Numbered from the stretch's first letter, positions 25,029 to 35,123 are shown. The stretch is 64,000 nt of DNA from Gemmatimonadales bacterium (GCA_041390145.1 JAWKQM010000002.1:310001-374000), one strand, 5' to 3'. Notes: a model not told the origin generated them from the letters alone. Numbers and translations are program-made.

Positions 25029-25705
25029 TCGTCGACGACCGCCGGAAAGACGAGGATACAGAGGGTCACGAAACCGATGTCGTAGAGCGTCAGTAACCTA
25101 AGCCAGCCCACCATCTCGCTCAACGGGCGGCCCGCCAGCAGCTTGGCGGTCACCTGCACCGCCCCGACGAGCGGCGGCACCATGAACGGGAGCAGCAGCA
25201 CCGGCAGCATCAGTTCCGCAAAACGGGTCCGCACCACCATGGCGCTGAAAATCGTCCCCACGGCGACGAACCCGATCGTGGCCAGCGCCGTCACGCCGAG
25301 GATGCCCGGCAGGGCATGCCCGAGGTTGACGTTGAAGAAAAGGACAAACAGCGGCAGCGCCACGGCCTCCACCACCCCGACAAACGCCAGGTTGGCGAGC
25401 AGCTTCCCCACGTACAGCGAGCTGCGGGGTACCGGCGCCAGCAGGATGCCGTCGAGCGCGGCGTTCTCGCGCTCCACGTAGAACGCCCGGTTGAGCGCGA
25501 TCACCGCACCGAAGGCAAAGGTGACCCAGAGGACGCTCGGGGCGAGGTCCACGGCGGCGAGGGCGGTGGGGTCGCGCGCAAAGTTGAAGACGACCAGTAC
25601 GAGCGCCGAAAAGACGATGGCCGAGAGGAGCGCGGTGCGGCTCCGGAGCTCAAGCCGGATGTCCTTCCCGGCAATCGCCAATGCCAACCGCAGGAACTCA
25701 GCCAT
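25025..25705 (-). CDS. ccmB: Heme exporter permease CcmB
   Basis: 226-aa permease with about six hydrophobic helices. Family landmarks are IAGKDIRLELRSRTALLSAI, the RENAALDGILLAPVPRSSLY cytoplasmic loop, and a hydrophobic PVLLLPFMVPPLVGAVQ segment. It forms the ABC complex with CcmA. It overlaps ccmA by 8 bp and ccmC by 4 bp. Confidence 0.93.
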   Translation of the reverse strand: MAEFLRLALAIAGKDIRLELRSRTALLSAIVFSALVLVVFNFARDPTALAAVDLAPSVLWVTFAFGAVIALNRAFYVERENAALDGILLAPVPRSSLYVGKLLANLAFVGVVEAVALPLFVLFFNVNLGHALPGILGVTALATIGFVAVGTIFSAMVVRTRFAELMLPVLLLPFMVPPLVGAVQVTAKLLAGRPLSEMVGWLRLLTLYDIGFVTLCILVFPAVVDE

Positions 25706-26435
25706 GCACCAACTCGGCGTAGCGGGTGTGGAATGCCGTCAGGTCCGCAGGGCGCCGTCCTTCCAGGGCCCAGCGCCCCCCGGCCAGCACCGCCACGTGC
25801 GTGGCCAGCTCCCACGCTTCCGCGAGGTGATGGCTGACGAGCACGAGGGCCCGGCCCCGGGCAAGCTGGGACGCGAGCAATGCCCGGAACCGGTCGGCGG
25901 ATGGGGCGTCGAGCCCGGTGAACGGCTCGTCGAGGAGGAGGATGTCCGGTTGGTGCAGGAGCGCGCGGGCAATCGCCGCGCGCTGCAGGAGACCGCGGCT
26001 CAGGTGGCGCACGGGGGTGTTGGCCCGCGCCGACAGCCCGACCTCCTCCAGCGCCGCGCGCGTGGCAGCCGCGGCATCGGGGAGGCCGTACAGCTTGGCG
26101 GTGAACAGCAGGTTCTCCGCCGCGGTAAGGTCGTCGTAGAGAAAGGTGTGGTGCGACAGCAGCCCGATGGCGCGGCGGGGCGAGGGGTCGTCGCGGGTCA
26201 CCCGCTGGCCGCGAATGCGCACCTCGCCGGCGCTCGGCCGCATGAGCCCCGCCAGCAAGCGCAGCAACGTCGTCTTGCCGGCGCCGTTCGGGCCCGCAAT
26301 GGCCAGAAGTTCGCCCGGGCGGACGTCGAGGTCCACCCCGCGCAGTACCTGCAGTGCCCCGAACGCGCGCACGAGTCCGCGCGCCGAGAGCAGCGGAGCG
26401 TCAGCCGGCTCGGTCAATGGCCGCGCCGAGTTCAT
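25698..26435 (-). CDS. ccmA: Heme exporter ATP-binding protein CcmA
   Basis: 245-aa ATPase. Walker A is AGPNGAGKTTLLRLLAG, Walker B ILLLDEPFTGLD, and the H-loop VLVSHH. The ABC signature reads LSRGLLQRAAIARAL rather than the canonical LSGGQ, a relaxed form also known in CcmA proteins. The first 35 bp overlap the end of the receiver-domain gene upstream, so expression is coupled to it. CcmE, F, G and H are not in the window. Confidence 0.9.
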   Translation of the reverse strand: MNSARPLTEPADAPLLSARGLVRAFGALQVLRGVDLDVRPGELLAIAGPNGAGKTTLLRLLAGLMRPSAGEVRIRGQRVTRDDPSPRRAIGLLSHHTFLYDDLTAAENLLFTAKLYGLPDAAAATRAALEEVGLSARANTPVRHLSRGLLQRAAIARALLHQPDILLLDEPFTGLDAPSADRFRALLASQLARGRALVLVSHHLAEAWELATHVAVLAGGRWALEGRRPADLTAFHTRYAELVHG

Positions 26436-26769
26436 CGAGATCGAAGGGCTTGATCAGGTAGGCACTGTGGGCCAGGTCCAGTACGCGGAGCTGTGGCTCC
26501 ACGCTCACGTACGCGGTGGTGATGATGACGGGGACGTCGGGGTGGGATTCACGGATGCGCCGGAGGAGTTCGACGCCGTCGGTGTCCGGGAGGCGCATGT
26601 CGAGAACCACCACGTCCGGCGCTTCCTCGCTGACCCGCGCCAGCGCCTCCGCGCCCGACGACGCGAACGTCATGGCGTAGCGCGGACGGAAGAAGCGTTC
26701 GTAGCTGATGCGCAGGGCGGGCTCATCTTCGATGAACAACACCCGCCGTGGTGCTCGCTGATCGGTCAT
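26401..26769 (-). CDS. Single-domain response regulator
   Basis: 122-aa receiver with no output domain. Acidic pocket Glu14-Asp15, phospho-acceptor Asp57 (VVVLDMRLPD), switch Thr84/85 (IITTAY) and Lys107 (LIKPFD) are all present, so phosphorylation should be possible. ATG at 26769 is chosen over the GTG one codon upstream. No histidine kinase is adjacent. It lies between an STAS protein gene and ccmA, whose start it overlaps. Confidence 0.9.
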   Translation of the reverse strand: MTDQRAPRRVLFIEDEPALRISYERFFRPRYAMTFASSGAEALARVSEEAPDVVVLDMRLPDTDGVELLRRIRESHPDVPVIITTAYVSVEPQLRVLDLAHSAYLIKPFDLDELGAAIDRAG

Positions 26770-26829
26770 CACCCCGCCCGGAAGGCACGGATCGCCCGCC
26801 GGAGCGGTGGGCGTCCACGGAGTATAAGA

Positions 26830-27144
26830 CTACGCCTGCTTCGGTTCCAGTTCGAAGAGGTCTTCGAGCTTGGTGAGCATGAGAAGAAAACGGAGTTCCT
26901 CGCTCGCCGAGCGGAGGGTCACGCGCTGGCGCCGCTCGCCGGCGCGACGCTGAACCAGCATCAGCGCACCGAGGCCCGCCGAGTCCACGTGCTGCGTGCC
27001 GCTCAGATCGATGACCAGGCGGCTCTCCCCCACGGGCATCTCCTCGAGGACGCCGACGGCGGCCTGGCGGAAGGTGGCGCGGGTCTCGAGTCCCAACGAA
27101 GCCGGCGCGGTCATTTCTCGGACAATCTGGGTATCGGGCACCAT
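26830..27144 (-). CDS. STAS-domain protein (anti-sigma factor antagonist-like)
   Basis: 104-aa SpoIIAA-like protein. The core is LVIDLSGTQHVDSAGLGALM with phospho-acceptor candidate Ser55, followed by LVQRRAGERRQRVTLRSASE. The start is fixed at 27144 by GGGAGAAC upstream; the open frame continues far upstream but that part is antisense to the acetyl-CoA synthetase gene. It would act in a partner-switching module with a kinase/anti-sigma partner not seen here. It heads the operon with the receiver and ccmABCD genes. Confidence 0.85.
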   Translation of the reverse strand: MVPDTQIVREMTAPASLGLETRATFRQAAVGVLEEMPVGESRLVIDLSGTQHVDSAGLGALMLVQRRAGERRQRVTLRSASEELRFLLMLTKLEDLFELEPKQA

Positions 27145-27535
27145 ACGGCGTTCTCCCTGGCCCGTATAAGCAAAGCGTGGTCGTTTCGCCACGCCAACCG
27201 GCCGAAACGCCACGCTCATCGAGTCGTGTGCATTCCACCTTCGGCACCGAGCTATCTCATCCGATCCGGATGAGACCTCCAGTTTTGCGGCCCCGGATCG
27301 CTCCGGGTGTGCTATTATCGGGCGGATCAGTTGTATTGTTCCGGGGGCAAGATGCCTCCCGCCGCTGGAAAAGGCGAAATTGGTGCCATCGGCATAACAT
27401 GTTGTTTTCCAACCGGTTGCGGCGAGACTGCAAAGGCCTTCAGCGGCTTCGCCTCCCGCACTCCGCCATCTCCGCGGCTTCCCTGCAAGGGCCGCCGCCC
27501 CGTACGGACCCGACTCGACCGGAGGACCTCCGCTC
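27145..27535. other. Intergenic region rich in inverted repeats (STAS / acetyl-CoA synthetase divergent promoter)
   Basis: 391 bp between divergent genes. It holds GCGTGG-N8-CCACGC (27175-27194), CGTTTCG-N14-CGAAACG (27182-27209, overlapping the first), and a 9-3-9 perfect palindrome at 27255-27275. TATTAT at 27313-27318 is a possible -10 for the acs direction but has no good -35 at 17 bp. No coding frame with a ribosome site was found. Confidence 0.5.
27255..27275. promoter_or_regulatory. Palindromic operator candidate, 9-3-9
   Basis: TCTCATCCG-ATC-CGGATGAGA, perfect arms. It lies about 110 bp upstream of the STAS gene start and 260 bp upstream of acs, in the divergent promoter zone. The size suits a dimeric regulator; the regulator is unknown. 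Confidence 0.45.
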
Positions 27536-29488
<1,953 letters not shown>

Positions 29489-29494
29489 GAACGC

Positions 29495-29574
29495 GGGGAA
29501 GCGGGGAAGCGGGGAAGCGGGGCAGCGGGGCAGCGGGGCAGCGGGGCAGCGGGGCAGCGGGGCAGCGGGGCAGC
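29495..29574. repeat. 8-bp tandem repeat tract (10 copies)
   Basis: Three copies of GGGGAAGC followed by seven copies of GGGGCAGC, then a partial GGGGCC. It starts six bases after the acs stop and lies between convergent genes. The two unit types show a single spread variant, as expected from slippage. It is outside coding sequence, so copy number could vary without affecting a protein. Confidence 0.95.
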
Positions 29575-29599
29575 GGGGCCGGATGGTGTGAAGGCCGTC

Positions 29600-29619
29600 A
29601 CCCCGGCGCAAGCCGGGGT
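29600..29619. terminator. GCAA-loop hairpin, likely bidirectional terminator (acs / kup)
   Basis: ACCCCGGC-GCAA-GCCGGGGT: perfect 8-bp stem with a GNRA tetraloop, 8 bp from the kup stop and 111 bp from the acs stop. There is no strong T-tract, although TTCTTCAGATCTGTATTT follows on the plus strand. Its sequence resembles REP-type palindromes found repeatedly in other genomes. Confidence 0.65.
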
Positions 29620-29627
29620 CCAGTTCT

Positions 29628-31562
29628 TCAGATCTGTATTTGCGCGCCGAGTTCGACCACTCGATTGGGTGGAAGCCCGAAGAACGTCGTGGCCGACTGC
29701 GCATTTCGCGTCATGACGATGAACAGCACTCGCCGCCAATACGACATCGGCCGGGGTCCTCCGGCGCTCCGCCTGGTTCTTGGCGCCCGTGCGGCGATCA
29801 GGGTGTCCCGCCCGAGATAGAACGAGGACTGGGTCAGGAACACCCGGGCAGGCACATCTGCTGACTCCACTGAATCCATGTGCGTCAGGAGCGCCGGCAC
29901 ATCGGGGCTCTCCATGAACCCGTAGTGTCCAACCACACGCCAGAACCCCTCTCCCAGGCTTGTGCTCTCCAGACGGTCTCCCGCATCGACTTGCGGTACC
30001 TCCTCCGTCACGATCGACAACAGGATGACCCGCTGGTGCAGCGACCGGTTGTGCTTCAGGTGGTGGAGCAACACCGAGGGGGCCACGTCGGTGGCCGAGG
30101 TCAGGAACACCGCCGTGCCCGGGACGCGGACCAGGGGATGCGCCGCGAAGTCGGACAACAGCAGGTCGATCGGAAGGCTGGACTCGCTGGCCAGTGCCTT
30201 GACTCGATCCCGCCCCCGCTTCCAGGTACTCATCAGCGTGTACACGCCGGCCGCCACCACGACCGGGAACCATCCGCCATCCACGAACTTGACGATGTTG
30301 GCGCCAAAAAAGGCCAGGTCGACCAGGAGGAAGAGCCCGCAGAGCGTGCCCGCGACGGGGAGGCTCCACTGCCAGCGATCGCGCGCCACGCGATAGAACA
30401 GGATGGTGGTGATGATCATCGTCCCCGTGACGGCGATGCCGTACGCGGCGGCCAGGTTGGACGAGCTTTCAAACCCGATGACCAGGAGGATGCACGCGAC
30501 CGCCAGCGCCTGGTTGACCTCCGGGACATAGATCTGGCCCACCTCGGTACGCGAGGTGTGGACAATGGTCACGCGCGGACTGTACCCCAGCTGCACCGCT
30601 TGCCGCGTGAGGGAAAAGGCGCCGGAGATCAGCGCCTGTGAGGCCACCACCGCGGCCATCGCGGCGATGACGATCATCGGATAGAGAAACCACCCCGGCA
30701 CCAGCGCGAAGAACGGATTTTCGACGCCCGGCGTCTGGATCAGGAGGGCGGCCTGCCCGAAGTAGTTGAGGAGGAGGGCCGGCAGGGCGACGCCGAACCA
30801 GGCGAGCTGGATCGGGCGCCGGCCGAAATGCCCCATGTCGGCGTAGAGCGCCTCCCCGCCGGTGACAACCAGGACCACGGCACCGAGGATCAGGAAGCCC
30901 CGCAATCCATCCTCGATGAAGAAGTCCAGGGCGTACCACGGATTCATGGCCCGGAGGACTTCCGGGTGCATGCTGATGCCCCGCACCCCGAGCACCGCGA
31001 GCGAGAGAAACCAGACCAGCATGATCGGCCCGAACGCCCGCCCGATCCGGTCGGTGCCATGGCGCTGGAACCAGAAGAGTGCCACCAGAATGAGCACCGA
31101 GAGGGGCACGACGACATGGGCGAGCGCGGGTGCGGCCACCTCCAGCCCCTCGATGGCACCCAGGACGCTGATGGCCGGGGTAATGACCCCGTCGCCGTAG
31201 AGGAGGGCGGCACCGAAGAGTCCCAGGGCCACCAGCACGGCCTGTCCCCGGCCGCGCACCCCCCGGGAACGGACCAGCGCCAGAAGAGCGAGGATGCCGC
31301 CCTCCCCCCGGTTGTCCGCCCGCATCACGAATCCGATGTACTTGAAGGAGATGACGAAATTGAGCGACCAGAACACCAGCGAGAGGACGCCGTAGACGTT
31401 GGCCGGAGTCGGGGAGAGGCCGTGCGAGCCGGTGAACGCCTCCTTCAACGCATAGAGCGGACTCGTCCCAATGTCACCATAGACGACGCCGAGGGCACCG
31501 AGCGCCAGCGCGCCCAGCCGTGTGCCGTGATCATGCCCTGCTCGGTTGTCGTGGGAAGTCAT
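29628..31562 (-). CDS. kup: KUP-family potassium transporter, copy A
   Basis: 644-aa secondary K+ uptake protein with 12 or so hydrophobic helices and a C-terminal cytoplasmic domain. The family signature is VVYGDIGTSPLYALKEAFTG; other landmarks are RADNRGEGGILALLALVRSR and GDGVITPAISVLGAIEGLEV. It follows the second kup copy with a 2-bp gap and is strikingly similar to it along the whole length, including the C-terminal PNRVVELGAQIQI. The two copies most likely arose by tandem duplication. Both appear intact. Confidence 0.95.
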   Translation of the reverse strand: MTSHDNRAGHDHGTRLGALALGALGVVYGDIGTSPLYALKEAFTGSHGLSPTPANVYGVLSLVFWSLNFVISFKYIGFVMRADNRGEGGILALLALVRSRGVRGRGQAVLVALGLFGAALLYGDGVITPAISVLGAIEGLEVAAPALAHVVVPLSVLILVALFWFQRHGTDRIGRAFGPIMLVWFLSLAVLGVRGISMHPEVLRAMNPWYALDFFIEDGLRGFLILGAVVLVVTGGEALYADMGHFGRRPIQLAWFGVALPALLLNYFGQAALLIQTPGVENPFFALVPGWFLYPMIVIAAMAAVVASQALISGAFSLTRQAVQLGYSPRVTIVHTSRTEVGQIYVPEVNQALAVACILLVIGFESSSNLAAAYGIAVTGTMIITTILFYRVARDRWQWSLPVAGTLCGLFLLVDLAFFGANIVKFVDGGWFPVVVAAGVYTLMSTWKRGRDRVKALASESSLPIDLLLSDFAAHPLVRVPGTAVFLTSATDVAPSVLLHHLKHNRSLHQRVILLSIVTEEVPQVDAGDRLESTSLGEGFWRVVGHYGFMESPDVPALLTHMDSVESADVPARVFLTQSSFYLGRDTLIAARAPRTRRSAGGPRPMSYWRRVLFIVMTRNAQSATTFFGLPPNRVVELGAQIQI

Positions 31563-31564
31563 GG

Positions 31565-33499
31565 TCAGATCTGGATCTGCGCCCCCAGCTCGACGACCCG
31601 GTTCGGTGGCAGGCCGAAGAATGCCGCGGCCGATTGCGCGTTCCGCGTCATGATGATGAAGAGCTTCCGCCGCCAGTACGGCATCGGTCGGGGGTCGCCG
31701 GGGAGCCGTTTCGGGAGCTTGCCGCGTGGCGTGGCGATCAACGTCTCCCGGCCGAGGAAGAAGGATGTCTGCGTGAGGAAGACGGGGTCCGGCGACCCCG
31801 GGAGGTTCGACTCGCCAAGCTTGGTCAGGAACGCCGGCACGTCCGGGCTCTCCATGAATCCATAGTGGCCCACCACCCGCCAGAACCCCTCGCCCAGTTC
31901 GCGGGACTCAACCCGCTCCGCGGCCGAGACCTGCGGCACCTCCTCCGTCACGATGGAGAGGAGGATGACCCGCTGATGGAGCACCTTGTTGTGCTTGAGG
32001 TGGTGCAGCAGGACCGGCGGCGCAACGTCGAGCGCGGAGGTGAGAACCACCGCCGTGCCGGGTACCCGGACGGGCGGGCGCCTGGCCACATCCGCGATAA
32101 ACAGGTCGATCGGGAGGCTGGTCTGCTGTGCCAGGGAGGTGAGCTTCGCGCGCCCCCGCTTCCAGGTGGTCATCAGCGTGTACACGAGGGCGGCCACCAG
32201 GATCGGGAACCACCCGCCGTCGGCAAACTTGATGATGTTCGCGCCGAAGAAGGAGAGATCGACAAGGAGAAACAGGGTGCAGAGCAACGCCGCGGCCGCC
32301 AGCTTCCAGTGCCAGAGGTCACGCGCCACGCGGAAGAAGAGCAGCGTGGAAATCGCCATCGTGCCGGTGACGGCGATGCCGTACGCCGCCGCCAGGTTGG
32401 TGGCGCTCCGGAAACCGAGCACCAGCAGGATGCACCCGACGGCCAGCGCCTGGTTCACCTCGGGGATATAGATCTGCCCGGCCTCGGTCCGCGACGTGTG
32501 CACGATCGTCACGCGGGGACTGTAGCCGAGTTGGACGGCCTGACGCGTCAGGGAGAACGCCCCTGAGATCAGCGCCTGCGAGGCCACGATCGCCGCGAGC
32601 GTCGCGATCCCGATCATCGGGTAGAGAAACCAATCCGGCGCCAGGGCAAAGAAGGGGTTTTCAACGCCGGGGCTCTGAATCAGGAGCGCCGCCTGCCCGA
32701 AGTAGTTCAGCAGGAGCGCCGGCAGGGCGAACGCGAACCACGCCAACCGGATCGGCTTGCGACCGAAGTGCCCCATGTCCGCGTAGAGCGCCTCGCCGCC
32801 GGTAATGACCAGCACCACTGCGCCGAGGATCAGGAACCCTTCGAGGCGGTCGTTGATGAAGAACTCCACGGCGTACCAGGGGTTGATGGCGCGGAGCACT
32901 TCCGGGTGCATCGTGATGCCCCGGACCCCCAGGACGGCGATGGACGCGAACCAGATCACCATGATCGGCCCGAAGGCCTTGCCGATCCGGTCGGTGCCGT
33001 GGTGCTGAAACCAGAACAGGCCAACCAGGATCACCAGGGCGATCGGCACCACGAAGTGCGCGAACGTGGGCGAGGCCACCGCAATGCCCTCGACCGCGCC
33101 CAGGACGCTGATGGCGGGGGTGATGATGCCCTCGCCGTAGAGCAGCGCCGCGCCGAGAAGGCCGAGCCCCACGAGGATGGCCTGTCCCCGGCCGGTGGCC
33201 TTGCGGGAGCGGACGAGGGCGAGGAGGGCGATGATGCCCCCCTCGCCCCGGTTGTCCGCCCGCATCACGAAGCCGATGTACTTGAAGGAAATGACGAAGT
33301 TGAGCGACCAGAAAATCAGTGAAAGAACCCCGTAGACGTTCTCGGGGGTGGGTGGCAGTCCGTGTGCCCCGGTGAACGCCTCCTTCATGGCGTACAGCGG
33401 GCTGGTACCGATGTCTCCGTACACGACGCCGAGGGCCCCGAGGGCAAGGGCGGCGAGCCCCGCCTTGCGGGCCTGGCCTGCGTCGTGGTGGGAGCTCAT
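31565..33499 (-). CDS. kup: KUP-family potassium transporter, copy B
   Basis: 644 aa, same length as copy A. Signature VVYGDIGTSPLYAMKEAFTG, then GEGIITPAISVLGAVEGIAV. Differences between the copies are mostly conservative in the membrane core (for example Asp to Glu in GDGVITP/GEGIITP) and more frequent in the cytoplasmic tail. The start is 1 bp from the VKOR stop, so it is co-transcribed with dsbA-like and VKOR genes. Confidence 0.95.
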   Translation of the reverse strand: MSSHHDAGQARKAGLAALALGALGVVYGDIGTSPLYAMKEAFTGAHGLPPTPENVYGVLSLIFWSLNFVISFKYIGFVMRADNRGEGGIIALLALVRSRKATGRGQAILVGLGLLGAALLYGEGIITPAISVLGAVEGIAVASPTFAHFVVPIALVILVGLFWFQHHGTDRIGKAFGPIMVIWFASIAVLGVRGITMHPEVLRAINPWYAVEFFINDRLEGFLILGAVVLVITGGEALYADMGHFGRKPIRLAWFAFALPALLLNYFGQAALLIQSPGVENPFFALAPDWFLYPMIGIATLAAIVASQALISGAFSLTRQAVQLGYSPRVTIVHTSRTEAGQIYIPEVNQALAVGCILLVLGFRSATNLAAAYGIAVTGTMAISTLLFFRVARDLWHWKLAAAALLCTLFLLVDLSFFGANIIKFADGGWFPILVAALVYTLMTTWKRGRAKLTSLAQQTSLPIDLFIADVARRPPVRVPGTAVVLTSALDVAPPVLLHHLKHNKVLHQRVILLSIVTEEVPQVSAAERVESRELGEGFWRVVGHYGFMESPDVPAFLTKLGESNLPGSPDPVFLTQTSFFLGRETLIATPRGKLPKRLPGDPRPMPYWRRKLFIIMTRNAQSAAAFFGLPPNRVVELGAQIQI

Positions 33500-33500
33500 T

Positions 33501-33926
33501 TCAGCGACGGGCCAGCCGGCGGTGGTCCAGCACCGTCAGGATCAGGACGAGCACGATGATGACCGCGGATCCGACGCACCACCGGCAGATCGCGTGAATC
33601 ACGAACAGCTCAAGCCCGGTCAGGTACGCGGCGAACAGCACCCCGCCGGCCGCGAGCAGCAGCATGGCTCGCGTGGGTTCCCGCCGGTCGATCCAACCCG
33701 GCTGGAGGCCGAGCATCGCCAGACCCAGAAGTGCGCTGTAGGCCAGCGCGCCGAGGAGCGCCACGTCCACGCCGAGAAAACTGCTGTACTCGCTGAGTTG
33801 CACGGTGGCGCACTCCCCCGTTCCGCAGGCGAGCGCTCCGATGTACCCGTGCTTGAACATCCAGAGATACACAGAAATCATCAGCCCGGTCAGGCTGAGC
33901 ACGGCCACCCCCATCCGGAACTTCAC
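33501..33926 (-). CDS. Vitamin K epoxide reductase (VKOR)-family disulfide oxidase
   Basis: 141-aa four-helix membrane protein. Loop cysteines Cys34 and Cys39 (ACGTGECATV) and the active-site pair Cys114-x-x-Cys117 (CRWCVGSA) match bacterial VKOR, which reoxidises DsbA with quinone in place of DsbB. The start is the GTG at 33926 overlapping the DsbA-like stop (GTGA); the ATG at 33914 is an alternative. The direct coupling to a DsbA-like gene supports the assignment. Confidence 0.92.
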   Translation of the reverse strand: MKFRMGVAVLSLTGLMISVYLWMFKHGYIGALACGTGECATVQLSEYSSFLGVDVALLGALAYSALLGLAMLGLQPGWIDRREPTRAMLLLAAGGVLFAAYLTGLELFVIHAICRWCVGSAVIIVLVLILTVLDHRRLARR

Positions 33927-34606
33927 GGGGCGGCGGCGGGTGCCGGGGTGAGCGAATCGACGATTCGCTTGAAGGCGTCGGACGTCGGGTTGCCCGAGTA
34001 GAGGCGGCCATTCACGTAAAAGGTGGGCGTCCCCCCGACGCCAGCCGTCGCCCCCTCGTCATAGCTCGCCTTGATGCGGCCGGCGAACTTGGCGGACATC
34101 ATGCATTCGTCATAGGCCTTCATATTGAGGCCGACCTTCTCGGCGTAATCCCGGAAGGTGCCGGATGGCTCTGTTTCGCGAGACCACTGGGCCCCGCCCC
34201 GGTAGATCGCCGCGTGCTGCTCCCAGTACTTGCCTTGGTCGTCCGCGCAGGCGGCCGAATGCGCGGCCAGCGTCGACACCGGATTCCTGCCAAGCGGAAA
34301 ATCCCTGTACCGCCACCGCACCTGGCCCGTCTGAATCAACTGGCGAACCACATCAGGAAACTGGACCAGGTCGAAGGCCTGGCAGTGGGAGCAGCGGTAG
34401 TCGGCGTACTCGGTGATGACGATGGGGGCGCCCTCGTTACCAAGGTAGTAGCCTGAAAAGCCCGCCGTGTCCGCCACCGTCACCACCACATCCGAGGATA
34501 TGGATGGCACGTTACGGCGCACCTGCCAGTAGAGGAGCCCGCCGCCGCCAATCGCGATGACGAGGAGGATGAGGTAGAAGCGGTTCAGCGAGCTGGATCC
34601 GGCCAT
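33923..34606 (-). CDS. DsbA-like periplasmic thiol oxidoreductase, membrane-anchored
   Basis: 227 aa with an N-terminal membrane anchor (YLILLVIAIGGGGLLYW) and a thioredoxin-fold domain with active site Cys72-Ser-His-Cys75 (ADYRCSHCQAF). The cis-Pro region is VGGTPTFYVNG. Two more cysteines (SAACADD, YDECMMS) are present. It should introduce disulfides into exported proteins with VKOR as its electron acceptor partner. GAGGAC precedes the ATG, partly inside the palindrome CTCAATTGAG (34618-34627). Confidence 0.92.
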   Translation of the reverse strand: MAGSSSLNRFYLILLVIAIGGGGLLYWQVRRNVPSISSDVVVTVADTAGFSGYYLGNEGAPIVITEYADYRCSHCQAFDLVQFPDVVRQLIQTGQVRWRYRDFPLGRNPVSTLAAHSAACADDQGKYWEQHAAIYRGGAQWSRETEPSGTFRDYAEKVGLNMKAYDECMMSAKFAGRIKASYDEGATAGVGGTPTFYVNGRLYSGNPTSDAFKRIVDSLTPAPAAAP

Positions 34607-34725
34607 GGGAAATTGTCCTCAATTGAGTCGCAGGGCTTTGCGGAAGGCCCGGCCGCCGAGACGGCCGACCCCATCAACCGACTGGAATGTAATGGATTAC
34701 GTGACCGCCGCTCGGGCCGGAACCT

Positions 34726-34755
34726 TTGCGATTTGCCCCCATCCCCTGTTATGTT
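34726..34755 (+). promoter_or_regulatory. Candidate promoter for the 90-aa protein gene
   Basis: TTGCGA (34726-34731), 18-bp spacer, TATGTT (34750-34755). Each box keeps four of six consensus bases. It would start transcription about 50 bp before the ATG at 34811. The same -10 TATGTT is used in the candidate tetR promoter. The rest of the 204-bp divergent region holds a small palindrome GTAAT-GG-ATTAC at 34689-34700. Confidence 0.4.
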
Positions 34756-34810
34756 TCCGCACGCCCGGCGCACAGGACGTCGGGGCCGAGTTCCACCCAG
34801 AGGAAGGTGC

Positions 34811-35083
34811 ATGACCAAGAAAAAGACCCAGCGGTCGGCGCCGCCCGCCTCGTTCGACCAGGCGCGCGACGAACTCTTCAGCCACATCCTTCGGTGCGGC
34901 GTGATGGAAGCCGAACTCGAGCACCAGAAGGACTGGTTCGACGACACCATGCAATACCTGACGGAGCGCTATCCCGACCTTGCGGAAGAGGATCGCGCGA
35001 ACCTTCGCCTCCTCGGCGAGCGGTACTGTCAGCCGGTGGTGCAGCGCCAGACCGAAACCGTCGGCAGCGGATCCGCCGAGTAG
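34811..35083 (+). CDS. Small hypothetical protein, 90 aa
   Basis: Cytoplasmic, charged and helical, beginning MTKKKTQRSAPPASFDQARD and containing HQKDWFDDTMQYLTERYPDL. A strong site AGGAAGG lies before the ATG and a strong terminator follows directly, so it is a monocistronic, well-expressed unit. No family was recognised. The N-terminal lysines and acidic helices could suit a nucleic-acid or protein-binding role, but this is speculation. Confidence 0.75.
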   Translation: MTKKKTQRSAPPASFDQARDELFSHILRCGVMEAELEHQKDWFDDTMQYLTERYPDLAEEDRANLRLLGERYCQPVVQRQTETVGSGSAE

Positions 35084-35088
35084 CACGC

Positions 35089-35117
35089 ACCGCCCCGGGC
35101 TCTGCTGCCGGGGCGGT
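35089..35117 (+). terminator. Rho-independent-type terminator after the 90-aa gene
   Basis: ACCGCCCCGG pairs with CCGGGGCGGT (10 bp, perfect) around a 9-nt loop and is followed by TTTGACTTC. It begins 6 bp after the stop codon and can also serve the convergent gene on the other strand. Confidence 0.85.
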
Positions 35118-35123
35118 TTGACT

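Noticed and set aside
29495..29574. CRISPR array
   Set aside because: Units are 8 bp with no spacers and no cas genes nearby; it is a simple tandem repeat.
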